This document shows, in pieces, positions 34,315-46,568 of a stretch of DNA of 64,000 nt. Source of the stretch: Quercus robur. Taxonomy: Eukaryota; Streptophyta; Magnoliopsida; Fagales; Fagaceae. Both the position numbers and the translations under genes were made by a program. The stretch spans positions 67,718,290-67,782,289 of the forward strand of contig NC_065537.1 of NCBI RefSeq assembly GCF_932294415.1, in the 5' to 3' direction. A model generated the notes under the pieces. It saw nothing but the letters and a program-made list of their open reading frames with translations, ran no database searches and was not told where the DNA came from. Positions within the stretch are counted from its first letter, which is position 1. Each line of letters opens with the position of its first letter.

Positions 34315-34545
34315 AGTCTCACTTGAGTCACTACTTATTTTATTTAACTTTTGCTTATTGTTTGTACTATTTATGGGTCCCATGTGAATCACTACTTATT
34401 TTATTTAACTTTTGCTTATTGTTTGTACTATTTATGGGTCCCCTGTGAATCACTACTTATTTTATTTAATTTTTTTATTTATATTTTTCATACTAATTGC
34501 AGGTTTCAGGTGAGTTATTTATTTATTTTATTTAACTTTTACCTT
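34315..34545. repeat. Tandem repeat, 61-bp unit
   Basis: Units with CACTACTTATTTTATTTAAC and TTTATGGGTCCC recur at 34331, 34392 and 34453 (third partial), with a decayed fourth. Frames 34122-34575 are by-products of it. Confidence 0.85.
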
Positions 34546-34844
34546 TTATCTATACATTTAGCAAAAAGTTTTTAACAAAAAGTTGGATAAACTAGTCTAA
34601 ATGGAAAAAAAAAAAAAATTAATAAGATAGAAATTCTACTCTATCCTAATCTAAGTAGCATGTTTAGTAGCGATGTTTAAACAATAATTTTCAATATTTA
34701 GATACTGAAAACTATAGGCCAAAAAAGAAAAAAATGTGTTTGGTAGCGATGTTTTATTATAAGTGTTTGAATTATAATTATCAAATTATGGCTTGTAAAG
34801 TATGTATTTTGAAAACTCGTCCATATAAGTTTCTAGTTGTCTAA

Positions 34845-35700
34845 GAGCATTTGCAGCAGTAGAGCTAAAATGCTATAATGCTAAAATTTAGCTCCTCAAA
34901 CCCAAAAACCTTGCTGCAGCAATGGAGCTAAATCTAAAAAATTTAGCTCCATTGCTACAGTGCACATCTATAAATAGATGTGCACTGTTCATAACATCTA
35001 AAAGAAAAAATATTATTTTATTAAATTCCTCTCTCCTCTTTTATTAAAAAAATATTTTTTCCTTTTTCTTTTTCTTTCTCTCTCTCCGGTGTCTCTTCTT
35101 TCTTCCTCTTTCTTCCTCTTCCAGTCCTCCATTTTAATCAAACCAACCTCTCTGCTCAGTCCGTTGCTCCAAAGCCCAACGCCGACCACTCCTCACTACC
35201 CAGCGCCGATCGCCGATCGAAGTCCATCCCAGCGCCGACTACTCCTCGCTGCCTAGCGCCGATCGCCGATTGAAGCCCAGCCCAATGCCGACCACTCCTC
35301 AGCACCGATCGCTGATCGAAGCCCAGCCCAGCGCTGACCACTCCTCGCTGCCCAGCGCTGATCGCCGATCGAAGCCCAACCCAGCGCCGACCACTCCTCA
35401 CTGCCCAGCGCCAACCAAGCTCCACCCTCTCTCTGCGAGGCCCAGCGCCGACCGAGCTCCACCCTCTCTCTGCGAGGCCCAACGCCGATGTGGGTTTGTG
35501 TTTATGTTTTCCGATCTGTTGTGGGCAAGTGGGCTTGTGCTCGTTGTGGTTATAATATTTTATTGTGATGTTTATATTATTTTATTATGCTGAAAGCTAA
35601 AATAGATCCACTGCTGCAGTATGTGTGTAGGTAAAATAGATAAAGTAACTTTTGGTGGAGCTAAATTGCTAAAAATTTAGCTCCACTGCTGTGGATGCTC
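34845..35700. mobile_element. Non-autonomous foldback/TIR element with GC-rich interior
   Basis: The left end GAGCATTTGCAGCAGTAGAG is the near-inverse of the right end (GAGCATCCACAGCAGTGGAG when reversed). Each end is followed by an internal hairpin made of AGCTAAA...TTTAGCT blocks. No transposase is present and no clear target duplication was seen, so the superfamily is open. Confidence 0.65.
35155..35485. repeat. GC-rich minisatellite inside the foldback element
   Basis: About five variants of a unit of roughly 55 bp contain GCGCCGACCACTCCTC and GCCGATCGCCGATCGAAGCC. Two copies of a 36-bp unit with GAGCTCCACCCTCTCTCTGC follow. It is far richer in GC than anything around it. Open frames on both strands (35156-35593) come from the repeat. 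Confidence 0.8.
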
Positions 35701-36302
35701 CACGACTTTGATAAATAGTCTTTTGTAAATAGGTAGAAAATGGTACGCACATTGACAAGACCAAACTTTTTTTTTTTTAATTTCTTTTTTTCTCACGGAC
35801 TCACCTCTTTGTTCTCCTTAAATAAAATACTATTCTTTTACTATACACTTATCACTTAATATATATATATATATATATATACATACCAAACGCTTTTTTT
35901 TTTTTTTTTACATTTTAAAATATGTTATTTAAAATATGGTACAAATCACATTTTTGTTTGCATTATGAATACTTTAAATATATATTTACACAATATTTTT
36001 TAAATAATAACTTTCACATTATTTTAAACACTAATACTTAAACATTGCTATCAAACTGACTTGTCTCAGCTGTTTGTGTGAAATTCCTTTCTAGATCAAT
36101 ACTACTATCTTTGGTAAGTCATGGTATCTACACAAAAAGTTTTATTACTTTTTTTTTTGGGGGAAAATATAAGATAAAATGCCAAAAGGACAAAATATCA
36201 AATTCCATTCAGTTTCACCTTTTTCTGGGTCTCCACAAAATAAATGCCCACCAATTAACCGTCCAAAAAAAAATTTATCAATCCCGCTCAATTGCAATTT
36301 CC

Positions 36303-36331
36303 ACACTCTCTCTCTCTCTCTCTCTCTCTCA
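36303..36331. repeat. CT microsatellite in the 5' UTR of the FAR1-related gene
   Basis: About 14 CT units lie in the presumed leader exon, a common position in plant 5' UTRs. Confidence 0.7.
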
Positions 36332-36747
36332 CTTCCTCCTTTTCACTCTTCTCACGTTTCTCTCGCTCTCCCAATCCACAATCCCAGCTTTCCTCTCTGC
36401 GATCGAACCCAGATCTACGCCAAAAACTCAACTGGGTATGAAAATTTCTCTCCTCTTTTTGCTTTAATCTGAAATACTATGCTTGAATTTGTTCATTCAT
36501 AAGCTTAACTGAAACTAGGAAATAAAAGGGGTAAACTTTGTATTTTTCACTTTTTGAAGTATTTCTGCGTTTCATTTGGAACAAAATTTTCTGGGTTTTA
36601 GACTTTCTATCTTCTTTTATTTATATATCATGTTAATTTTTTTCTGGGGTTCTTTTATTTTATTGTTCCATATATATTTTTGGGTCTGTAATTGTAAAGT
36701 TTCTGTTATAGTTTCTTGAGGGATGTCAAGCATAGCTAATGTATTAA

Positions 36748-37041
36748 GGGTGCGTTTGTATAAGCTTGTGGAAAACGGTGTTTTGAGTTAAAATGAGTGT
36801 AAAAAAGTTATGAGGAGTTGTAATTGCAAAACAGAGTTTTGGATTTTAAAAACACTCTTTTAGGTTCCGTTTGGTACCCAAGTTTAAACATATATTTTCA
36901 GTTTTTAAAGAACATTACGCGTATTTTCACACATTTTTTCACCCATATATATTTCCAAAAAAACTGAAAACTATTGTTTAAACTCACGTATCAAACAGGC
37001 CAAAGCTCCCAAAACGCCTAAACGCCTAAACAAACAGACCC
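36748..37041. mobile_element. PIF/Harbinger-like MITE in the 5' UTR intron of the FAR1-related gene
   Basis: The ends are GGGTGCGTTTG and CAAACAGACCC (9 of 11 complementary), with TAA duplications at 36745-36747 and 37042-37044. Inside, GGTTCCGTTTGGTACC and TATCAAACAGGCC look like the ends of a further small nested copy (about 36863-36998). Confidence 0.7.
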
Positions 37042-37245
37042 TAAATATTAACTATGTTTTTTTTGTTTATGCAATATGTACTTTTGGCGCTGTAATTGTA
37101 ATTTTCTGTTGTTATAGGTTCTTAAGGGATGTAAAGTATAGCTAAAATATTAAAGATTAGCTCTTTATTTGTTGTTAATGCAATTTATTCTTAAATGTTT
37201 ATGCAAAATGTGTTTTTTTTTGAATGATTAGGTTAGACTAATGTG

Positions 37246-39605
37246 ATGGATCTTTCAAGAACTGCGCCAGATGTAATTGAGGAAGGTGATAATGGAGAAG
37301 ATTGTCGGATTGTAAATTCACGTGAATTTGATGGGGAAATCAAACTTGGAATGCAAGTGAGTTCTGAAGAAGAAGCTTATGACCTTTACAATGCACATGC
37401 TTTTAAGAAGGGGTTTAGTATTCGAAAAGCGACTAGGCGAGTGGTTAATGGTGTCATTAGGCAGCGAGAGTTTGTGTGTTCGAAACAAGGGTTTAAAGAG
37501 TTTGAAGACCCTGTTAATGCGAAGAAGTTCAATCATTTAGATACTAGAACAGGATGTTGTGCTAGGATTCGATTCGATGTGAAAGATGATGTTTGGACTG
37601 TTGTTTTGTTTAATGACACGCACAATCATGAATTTGCAAGTCCTGAACAAAAGCTTAATTTGAGATCAGGAAGAAAGGTACTAAATGCAAATGGGAGTAC
37701 AACTAGCACAAATGCAAAAGCAACGGGATCATGCTCATGCTCACGTTTGTCAAAGGAAGTTGATGGTGCCAATAAAATTGGGTTAAGCAAGCTAGATAGT
37801 CACAATTACTTGCCTACTGTGAGAAAAGAAATGATTGAAGCTGAGGATGGGCAAAGTGTTTTTAATCATTTCAGACATAAGCAAAGTGAAGATCCTATGT
37901 TTTTCTATTCATTGCAAGTGGACCAAGACAATAGGATGGCAAATTTCTTTTGGAGAGATGGTAGATCAAAATTAGACTATGGTTATTTTGGGGATGTTGT
38001 TATTTTTGACACCTTTCGAATCAATAGTTACAACTTAATTTGTGCACTGTTTGTAGGGGTTAACCATCATTGGAAGAATGTTTTATTTGGTTGTGCCTTT
38101 TTAATAGATGAGACAACTGAGTCGTTTATTTGGTTGTTTAAGACTTTTTTGGCAGCCATGGGAGGTCAACAACCAAAATCTATTTTTACAGATCAAGACC
38201 AAACAATGGCAAATGCTATCAATTTGGTTTTCCCCAAATCCCGTCATCGACTTTGCCCATGGCATATTAGTAAAAATGCTAAACAACATCTTGGTGGACT
38301 TTATACTATTAATGCTGATTTCAACTCGAGATTTGATAAGTGCTTAAATGGATGCATAAACGAAATGGAATTTGAGTCAACTTGGAATGATATGATTGAG
38401 AAGTATAATCTACAGAGTCACGAATGGCTTAATAGTTTATACGAGGATCGAGAAAAGTGGTGCACAGCTTTGAGTGTAGATTTTTTCTCAGCAAAGCTGA
38501 AATCTTCCCAACGGAAGGAGAGCTCAACTAGTATTTTTCATCAAATAATGCGAAAGCCTATGCAGCTTATTCAAGCTATTCAGTCTTTTGAGGAAAAAGT
38601 AGCACAAATGCGTCAAGATGAATCAAATGAAGATTTTCGTTGCAAAAATGGTGCACCCTCAAAAGTTACTCGTTATGGAGGTATTTTGAGTCATGCTGCT
38701 AGTGTTTATACTCATGCTTTATTTAGAGTGTTTGAAGAGGAGTTGAATTCATGTTTGGGATTGAGTTGTGTTGAAACTAATCATCATGGGAATAATTCTA
38801 TCTATTCACTAACTGAACTTGGAAATGGAAGTGTTCATATTGTTGAGTTTGACCGATCCAAGCTGATTATTTGTTGTAGTTGCAAGTTGTTTGAGACATT
38901 AGGTTTGTTATGTTGCCATGCTTTAAGGGTGTTTGTTGTGAATAATGTGAACGTGATACCTGATAAATATATATCAAATAAATGGACAAAAGATGCAAAG
39001 AAAGGGTTGTATTGCTTTGATGATTCGTGTCAAGAAAATGAGAAATCTACCCGTGCATCACGCTTGAGCGAGTTATGTCATTTGGGATATATTGTTTTTG
39101 AAAAGGCTTCATTGACAAATAGCAGGACCAAAATTGTCAAAGATAAGTTAAGAGAGGCATTGCACCTGGTTGAAAAGGATGTGGCATCCATGAGTATGGT
39201 GGAAATTGTTGGTCAAGAATGTCTCCAAGAAGATCCCAACAATAATGATGATATGGAACCTTGTGTAGTTGGTGATAAACAAGTCTTTGACACACCGCAT
39301 GTGAAAAAGAAGAGAAAAACAGTGAAAGATGCAATCACATTACAAACTCCACAACCTAGTCACATAGTGCATGGTAAGTTAAAATTTTTGTTATTTTCAA
39401 TTTTTTTTTTCTTAGTATGACTTGTTGAATTTAACTGTATTTTTTTAATTTCTTTTTTGTTATTCCAACTGAAATTTCAGGAGATGGTCAATCATCATCT
39501 TCTTCACTTGAGTTGTCTTTTGATGATCACAATTTTAACCTCACAAGAACACCCCAAGAGAGTACCTCTGTGCCATACTTGAGTCCAGTAATTTCTACAA
39601 CCTAA
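37246..39605 (+). CDS. FAR1/FHY3-related transcription factor (FRS family)
   Basis: FAR1-related proteins are nuclear factors domesticated from MULE transposases; FHY3 and FAR1 act in phytochrome A signalling. Two coding exons, 37246-39373 and 39481-39605 (intron GT-AG), give 750 residues. The start is ATG at 37246. Domains: FAR1 DNA-binding zinc-finger region at about residues 35-130 (EEAYDLYNAHAFKKGFSIRK, CCARIRF, FNDTHNHEF). The MULE transposase-derived core is at about 245-350, with FDTFRINSYNLICALFVGVN, FTDQDQTMANAI and CPWHISKN. The SWIM zinc finger is at about 543-560 (CSCKLFETLGLLCCHAL). A basic KKKRKT near the C-terminus could be a nuclear signal. A 5' UTR exon (CT-rich, about 36300-36434) is probably spliced by GTATGA at about 36435 to AG before 37230, with a MITE in that intron. 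The reading frame is intact. Which FRS clade it belongs to cannot be told by eye. Confidence 0.93.
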
Positions 39606-40715
39606 TACTTTATGCTTGAGCGCACATGTATGAATTTAACATTTGCTTCTTCTTCTGTTTTTTCATCCCCTTACCTTTTGTTATATTTGATGTAGGAATC
39701 TACCACATCAAAAGATGGTATGCAAGGATGATACACAAGACTTTGAAGTAGGTATTTTTTGGAACATGATATAATGTCACAGTAAATTTCTTCTGATAGT
39801 TGCCAATGGTCTTTGGTCCAATTTGCACATCACCCCCCCGTGGTGGGACATGTTTAGAGGTTGAATCCTGTCAAAAACTTCACCTGGCTAGGAAAGGAAA
39901 AAATGCTTTTGAATGTTGACTTTCATGCATGTTTAAAACATCCATTTTGTGTAAAAACCTCCACATGTACTACCAGAAGGCATGTTTTGAAACATTTGCC
40001 CCTTAAATATTTGTTACTTGATGTGGAGTTTATGAAAAAAGTAGTCACCGGATGTGAAGTTTAAATGGTGCTTTTATCATGGAGTTTTGAATGGGCTGTG
40101 GTATTGGTTTTGAAATGGCTTTTGGGTTGAGAGAGTTTTGCTAAGAATGTTAGGTTTGATTGATGGAGTGGGCATGGTGTAACTGATTTCAGCTAAAAGG
40201 CTTATTTCAAACACAATGCTCCGTATGGACTTGAAAAGGCAGATTCTGTCCAACCAAAAAGGAAGATTATAAGTCAGGGTTATAATGGATCCTTTAGCTG
40301 AAACTTAAGAAGTATATAGTCTACTCATAAATCCTTCACATTGTAACTTTTGGTGCGATTTCATGATCATTTGAGGTGTTAGCAATTTTTCAAAGTTGTC
40401 AGGTCCACAGGATTGGCAAAATCATGCATTGACCTTGGAGTAATTAAAAACCCGGTAGTAAGGGAAAGTGCCTGGACTAACTGTAAACCCAGAAGTCTCT
40501 AGTTTGACCCCTAGCTGAGACATTTCATGATTTACCTGATGTCTGCTCAGTGGGGGTGTATAGGCATCCGGGGTTTGCCCCTCAAGGGTGGTCCCACTGT
40601 CCCATACCTTGAGGGGGGTTCCTCGTCATTAAAATAAATAAATAAATGCTAAGCATTTTACCACCAAAAAGCACACAAAGTTACATTATACCCACTGCTG
40701 TCTCCCCCAAAAAAT

Positions 40716-40748
<33 letters not shown>

Positions 40749-40870
40749 TTATAAATCATTCCATCTTAAAATGCTGATCGTTTCTTCTATATGTTTGGAA
40801 GCATGACTCACCAATTTGGTGACCTTTATTTTGCTTCATCTCTCTCTCTCTACCCCCAGCCTCCAACAGG

Positions 40871-40909
<39 letters not shown>

Positions 40910-43415
40910 AAGTACTTCAAAGTTTTAATAATCATCTTCCCATGGTTGTATTGAGCTATGCTGGGGAGATAAAACTTTTTTCACATTCTATTTCACAAGA
41001 ACTTGTTGAGGTGCCAAATTATGACTTGTACAATATTATTTTCACATGTATCTTTCATTAACACCATAAATATGGTATCTCAGTAGTAGTGAAAAAAATT
41101 GTTATATCAGATTTGTTGTGGATGTACTCTTATAATCTTTGAATGCTATGCCTATATTCCTACCTCCAAAATCATCTAATGTTAAATAAAAAATTGGGCA
41201 AGCATTTAATAGGGTTATATGTGTGTGTGTGTCAAAGAAGTACCACAGTTCTGGCCCAAGAACTAGCAGAAAAGAATAGTTATAGAACTATGTAAATGCT
41301 ATAGCTTTGACTTAATAGGTAACAATAATTACAAACTAGCATCAAACAACTTCAACCCATGATCCATTCCTACAAGCAAACCTTAATCTAAGAATCCAGA
41401 AGGGGTAACAGCAATGGCAACTTTTGTGTCTATCATGGGGCAGGTCACTTGAGGAAAACAGAAGACGATGTTGATGTTCAATGTTCTACTTATATGGTTC
41501 TCCCTTAATCGAAGGTCATTTTTGTTTATGCATTTCAATGTATATCTCACTTTTACTGATGCCAATTACCCTTGCAGTTAGCGGAATTGATAAGAAAGAA
41601 TCTGTTAAAGTAGGTGTAAGCAAGGTTCTGTGTCAAGATTTAAGCAAATACTTTCATCAGACGAAGTGGTATTGAACCTCAAACATGTATTTCAATCCAG
41701 TGAACCCATCTTTCTTTTTCCAAAAGTATAAAAACAAAGTTGCTGGAATTCTTAAGCCACCGCTAGTTTGTGCCTCTTTACCAAATAAAACATAGAATAG
41801 AATGCATAGGGACTTAAATGGGAAGATTCAAATGATTGATTTCCATGTTTATTTATTGCAGTGATTCCCAGGAGGTGTATGGAAATGTCATGGATGATTG
41901 GATGCTTAGGTAAAAATCTCAGATAATGTGAAGAAAAATATGACTTGCATTCCAAATGAAGAAAAAAAATAGGTAAAAATAAGTCAATAATAAGGTTTGG
42001 AACTTTTGTTCTTGGTAAGTGATAAAATTTGGAACTTAGCATGTCATAAATTAGAAAAATCATTCCAATAACTCATGAGAGCACTTGAAAGTTGAAACAC
42101 TGAAAAAATTTAGGGGGAAAATAGGTAAAAATGGTAAACTATTATATGACGACATAAAAAATAAAAATTAAAAATTAAAAAAAAGCATTCACATGCCCTT
42201 TTTATTTTGGGTAAATAAGGATAACAGAAACAAGCCCAGTGGGTCAAGTTATAGGCCAGTCCATTGATGGATATGGGGCAAAAGGAAAAAAGATACATCA
42301 TCAAATATATAACAATTAGACTAAAATATTAGCAGTCATTCAATTATATAATATAATGTTAGTCAATGAGAACTCTTTTTTTAAGCTGACTAATTAAGTA
42401 TCATTAAACAAAAATAAAAAGACAACAAAAAGTTAGTCATGAGATCCAAACTATCTTCATCCTCTAAGAGAACAGAAGGGATAAATGAGATCGTTCAAGA
42501 AGAATAATTCTAAGCAGGGAGTCAATCACATACCTAATTTCACAAATTGTTAAGTTGTGCAACTGTGAATGGTGGAAATTTTCTGCATTATGCAATCCAC
42601 TACTTCACACACCACTCAAAATTACACAAGTCAGCAAATTGTGAAATTGGATGTGAGAATGATTGTGTACAAGAAGCCCAGACAGTACGTACAAGAAACC
42701 CAGATAGCTAGCAAATGGGCCTGAACATTACAATCCTTGTTAACAAAATGAATTTCCCAAAAAGAGAAATTGAGCAACTTCAACATGATATCAAGAATCA
42801 AAGGTGCTATTGAGTATACATGTGTGACTAAAATCCCACATTAAATAATAATAAATATTTAATATAACATAATTGGTCCAAACTCATAAGTTTAAGTTTT
42901 TGGAGTATGGGTTAATAACACAATATTTTTGCATGGAGAAAAATAATTAACTTTGTGGAAAAAAAAAAATGTAGAACGGTATCCATTACTTCCCTCTTTT
43001 GGGTTAAGTTGCTATTGGGCCCGAGCTATTTAAAGTCTTGAACACTTAGTGTTACATTTTAGGGCAATGATGCTCTTACACTTGTTTTTGACATCTAATT
43101 GTTTATTTATTTATTTCCACTTTCATGTTTTAAATGTAGACATTCTTTTCCTTGTTTTTTAAAATGTGAACATTTCCACATTAAATGTGGATATTTATGT
43201 AAAATAGTAGATATAAACGAATTAGAAGATATTTTTCCTCTATTTTATGCTTTATCATATTTGTATGAAATTTAAAATGCTTGCCATTTTTTCTGTGTTC
43301 ACATTTTAAACATGTTTCATCCACTTATTCCATTAGTTAATTTTACATGCCGTATGGGTTCTGTTTTAAATGAGATTGAAGATATAACCTCTAAGCAGAC
43401 CAATCTTTGAAACAA
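39606..43415. other. Spacer with SINE-like block, AAT microsatellite and poly(A)
   Basis: The start is the 3' UTR of the FAR1-related gene. A SINE-like block is listed separately. An AAT microsatellite lies at about 40717-40747 and a run of 37 A at 40871-40907. The stretch 41575-41675 begins after a good acceptor (CCCTTGCAG) and has an open frame (VSGIDKKESVKVGVSKVLCQ), but no partner exon was found. Nothing else gene-like is seen. Confidence 0.45.
40440..40650 (+). mobile_element. tRNA-derived SINE-like block
   Basis: A box-A-like stretch (GTAGTAAGGGAAAGTGCC) and a box-B-like stretch (AGTTTGACCCC) are spaced about 50 bp apart, as in Pol III promoters. A GC-rich body and an AT-rich end (ATTAAAATAAATAAATAAAT) follow. 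No clear target duplication was seen. Confidence 0.5.
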
Positions 43416-43419
43416 AGAG

Positions 43420-43800
43420 TTCCATGGTGCAAAACCCATCAATTGTTAAATCATCTATTTTGGTGAATAAACTACTACTATTATTATTATTATTATTCTA
43501 TCAAACACAAAAAATGTTTTGGCTTACCTTTAGTGCTTTTGTGCAATGAGGCAACAAAGAAACAACACATATCGGTCTAGTGTCTTTATTTCTGTGCACT
43601 AACTAAAACGGCTGTCATGAATATTTTCATGTTGCATCGAACTTCAGAAGCAATTATATTTTCCAAACCTAGAAGCTTGACTTCTTTAATTTCTACTACT
43701 TCTCAATACCAAATGACAAACCAAAAACCATAATTTAACAAGTATCTGCACAGCAAATACTTTTAGCTGAAAACTGAAAAAAAGTACAAGGCTTCTGTTT
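43420..43800. repeat. Diverged copy of the SPT6L downstream region (pairs with 45748-46060)
   Basis: Both regions share TTCCATGGTGCAAAACC, GTGAATAAACYACTACTA, CTCAATACCAAATGACAA and CAAATACTTTTAGCTGAAAA in the same order and orientation, at roughly 75-80% by eye. The 45.7-kb copy lies just downstream of the SPT6L stop. Confidence 0.75.
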
Positions 43801-44776
43801 AACACAACGGTTTAACCCCATTCATGCTTCTATTTTTGTTCATCAAATCTGGTTGAAACTGAAACCCTTGGGAGCATCCAATTATTTTGGCATGCAAACT
43901 TACTGAAAAGTGACAAGCAGCTATATTATTACATACTAAAGTCACACATGAAAATTTTGAATCAACCCTTTCTTCTATAGAATAAAAAATGGGGTACAAC
44001 ACTTACTAGTTCTTAACATTACCAATTCAAAATTGGTACAGATGTCCAGAGTTTTTAAAAATAGAGAAAAATGTGGGGTTAATTCCTCTTTTGGTGCTGA
44101 GAAAAGTCTAGTTCTCCAACAGTTCTTCACCTTTCTTAATCCAAACTTTCGGCCGCTTACTTCATATCTGTACAATTTATGAGAGAAAACTATCAATATA
44201 TATATGCTCTTTTCCTTAGATTTTTTTGGTACATGATGTGTGTGGGTGGAAAGAACAAATCTGCAAACAGAAGTGCAAATAACCTCAGGGTCAAGGTGAT
44301 GAGATGCATGAACCTGAATAATAAGATATTAACAGGTGTCCTTAAGGTATTTGTTAATAGACTATTTTAAAAAATTTATAATACGACTTTCATGAGAAAT
44401 ATAAAAAAAAATATGTTAAAAAGTTGGTTACTTTTTTTTCATTTCTCTCACAAAAAAGTTTCTAAAAATATTTTCTAAACAAATATCCTATAAGATAATA
44501 CTTTTTCCTTGCATTTTTTTTGGGGGTTATAACTGTTCTGGACTTTGGTGCCCTATATTATCATAGGCTTCAAGTGCCTATGTTATGTAGTCTATGGCTA
44601 TATGCAACATGGCCATGAACATGGTTATATTCATAGCTTATCGGGTCTTTGATCATCCAACCTTGCCTTCAATGAAGGTTAGTAAGTGAAGCAGATCAAG
44701 GGGAGTCTTTTGAGTCTTTTCAACTACTGTCCTATTGACGAAACCTGATACATGAGGTGCTTAATTAATTTGATCT
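43801..44776. other. Gene-free spacer
   Basis: AT-rich sequence with no supported exon, RNA gene or element ends. Confidence 0.45.
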
Positions 44777-45490
44777 CCAAAACTAAACTGAATGGTGAAA
44801 GACTATTCGACTAATCATGAGTGACACTTCATGCAATTTTTGAAAATATAAAGGTTAAAGATTTTGCAAGCAAAGACAACAACAAATATGACATATATAA
44901 TAATGGTTTTACATTTTAAATTTTGATCCTGAGCTATGTCATAAGATCATAAAGAAATAAGGAGACTAAACTAAAAAGCTATACATGCATTTGATTATGG
45001 AATGCAATGTAGAATTAAGCCACGCATTCAAAAAAAAAAAAAAAAATGGTAAAAGGATCTAGCCCTGAACTCTCTAATATGCCCAGTGGGTGACCAAGTT
45101 GACATCACTAGATCTCAATCCAACCCCAGAGTTGCCAAAACTAAACTGAATGGTGAAAGACTATTCGACTAATAATGAGTGACACTTCATGCAATTTCTG
45201 AAAATATAAAGGTTAAAGATTTTGCAAGCAAACACAACAACAAATATGACATATATAATAATGGTTTTACATTTTAAATTTTGATCCTGAGCTATGTCAT
45301 AAGATTATAAAGAAATAAGGAGACTAAACTAAAAAGCTATACATGCATTTGATTATGGAATGCAATGTAGAATTAAGCCACGCATTCAAAAAAAAAAAAA
45401 ATGGTAAAAGGATCTAGCCCTGAACTCTCTAATATGCCCAGTGGAGTGACCAAGTTGACATCACTAGATCTCAATCCAACCCCAGAGTTG
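44777..45490. repeat. Tandem duplication, 358-bp unit, nearly perfect
   Basis: Copy 1 (44777-45134) and copy 2 (45135-45490) differ at only a few positions by eye and in the length of an internal poly(A) (about 17 versus 13 A). The high identity suggests a recent event. Confidence 0.93.
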
Positions 45491-45594
45491 GCAACATGTG
45501 CCTCGAGTACCCACTTTGTGTGAGTACATGGATTTTAGTTGGTGAAAAGTCACCAATCATCACTCTAAGATGTGATTGGTCACATATGTTTATC

Positions 45595-45630
45595 AATTGG
45601 TTTTTTTTTTTTTTTTTTACCAATTCTAGG
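45595..45630. repeat. Poly(T) flanked by short inverted repeat
   Basis: CAATTGGT, about 20 T, then ACCAATTC. The arms are complementary, so the run sits in a potential cruciform. No direct duplication, so it is not classed with the micro-retroinsertions. Confidence 0.5.
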
Positions 45631-45747
45631 TCACGCACGATTCAAGATTTCGTAGCCTATGTAAAGCTCAAAATCATGTCTCGAACAACAAATCTGAGTT
45701 TGAGAGATTGATTAGCCATGAGAAAGATATTTTGCACTTCACAGCCA

Positions 45748-46060
45748 TTCCATGGTGCAAAACCCCATCAATAGTTAGGAAATCTTCTTCAGTGAATAAA
45801 CCACTACTAATATGATTATTATTGCAACACAAATTCAGTAACACAAAAAATAGGCGCACCTATCACTAACCAGCTGACATGAATAATTTCAGGTTGCATC
45901 TAACTTGGGAAGCAATTATAATCCTAGAAGCCTGACTTCTCTTCCTCCCCAACATCTCAATACCAAATGACAAGCCACAAACCAGAAGGTTAACAAAAAT
46001 CTGCATCTGCAAATACTTTTAGCTGAAAACTAAACAGAATGTACATGGCTACTGTTCTAC
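45748..46060. repeat. Downstream-of-SPT6L block repeated at 43420-43800
   Basis: This is the second member of the diverged pair. It ends about 500 bp before the SPT6L stop codon, so it may belong to the gene's 3' flank. Confidence 0.7.
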
Positions 46061-46181
46061 AGAGAAAATGCAGCAGGGGATGAATCAACAGTCATTGGTC
46101 ATCAAATCAATTGGAGTGCTATCATTACTTAACTGAAGAGTTATCTGGGTTCCTTCAATTAGTAGCATTTCAGAAGATTAT

Positions 46182-46211
46182 TGGAGAGAGAGAGAGAGAG
46201 AGAGAGAGAGC
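46182..46211. repeat. GA microsatellite downstream of SPT6L
   Basis: About 15 GA units. The surrounding 46061-46568 is otherwise plain AT-rich 3' flank. Confidence 0.8.
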
Positions 46212-46568
46212 AATATAACCTCAGTCACAAAGAGTAGTGGGTACTATGTCATACTAAAAGCAATGACAAGCAGTATATTTTACTTCACAAGTAACAAGAG
46301 TAAAGCCAAGCTTGTTCGCATAAACCTTTTTTCCACTTTCCATAGATAAGTTAACAAGTACTAGGTGGATCTTGATCACAAGATCTTACCATTTACCTTA
46401 TCTTTCAAGAAAGGAGAGCCATTTGAGGCCATGCTTGTTCACTTACTAAAACACAAAATATAAAAGCAACCCTTGATCCCAGTCTACACTAATAACATAA
46501 TCCCACATATGGAAGGAATTTCACTAATCACTGCAAACTGAAATCCTACACTTCCCAAGATATTTTCA

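Noticed and set aside
35156-35593. Overlapping frames on both strands in the GC-rich block
   Set aside because: They follow the minisatellite unit and the element is non-autonomous; no known domain.
37243-37245. Starting the FAR1-related protein one codon earlier
   Set aside because: That codon is GTG; the first ATG in frame is 37246.
41481-41675. Exon-like frame VSGIDKKESVKVGVSKVL after a good splice acceptor
   Set aside because: No partner exon, unclear donor and no recognisable family; left as an unsupported possibility.
45595-45630. Another poly(A) micro-insertion
   Set aside because: The flanks are inverted, not direct, repeats, so there is no target duplication.
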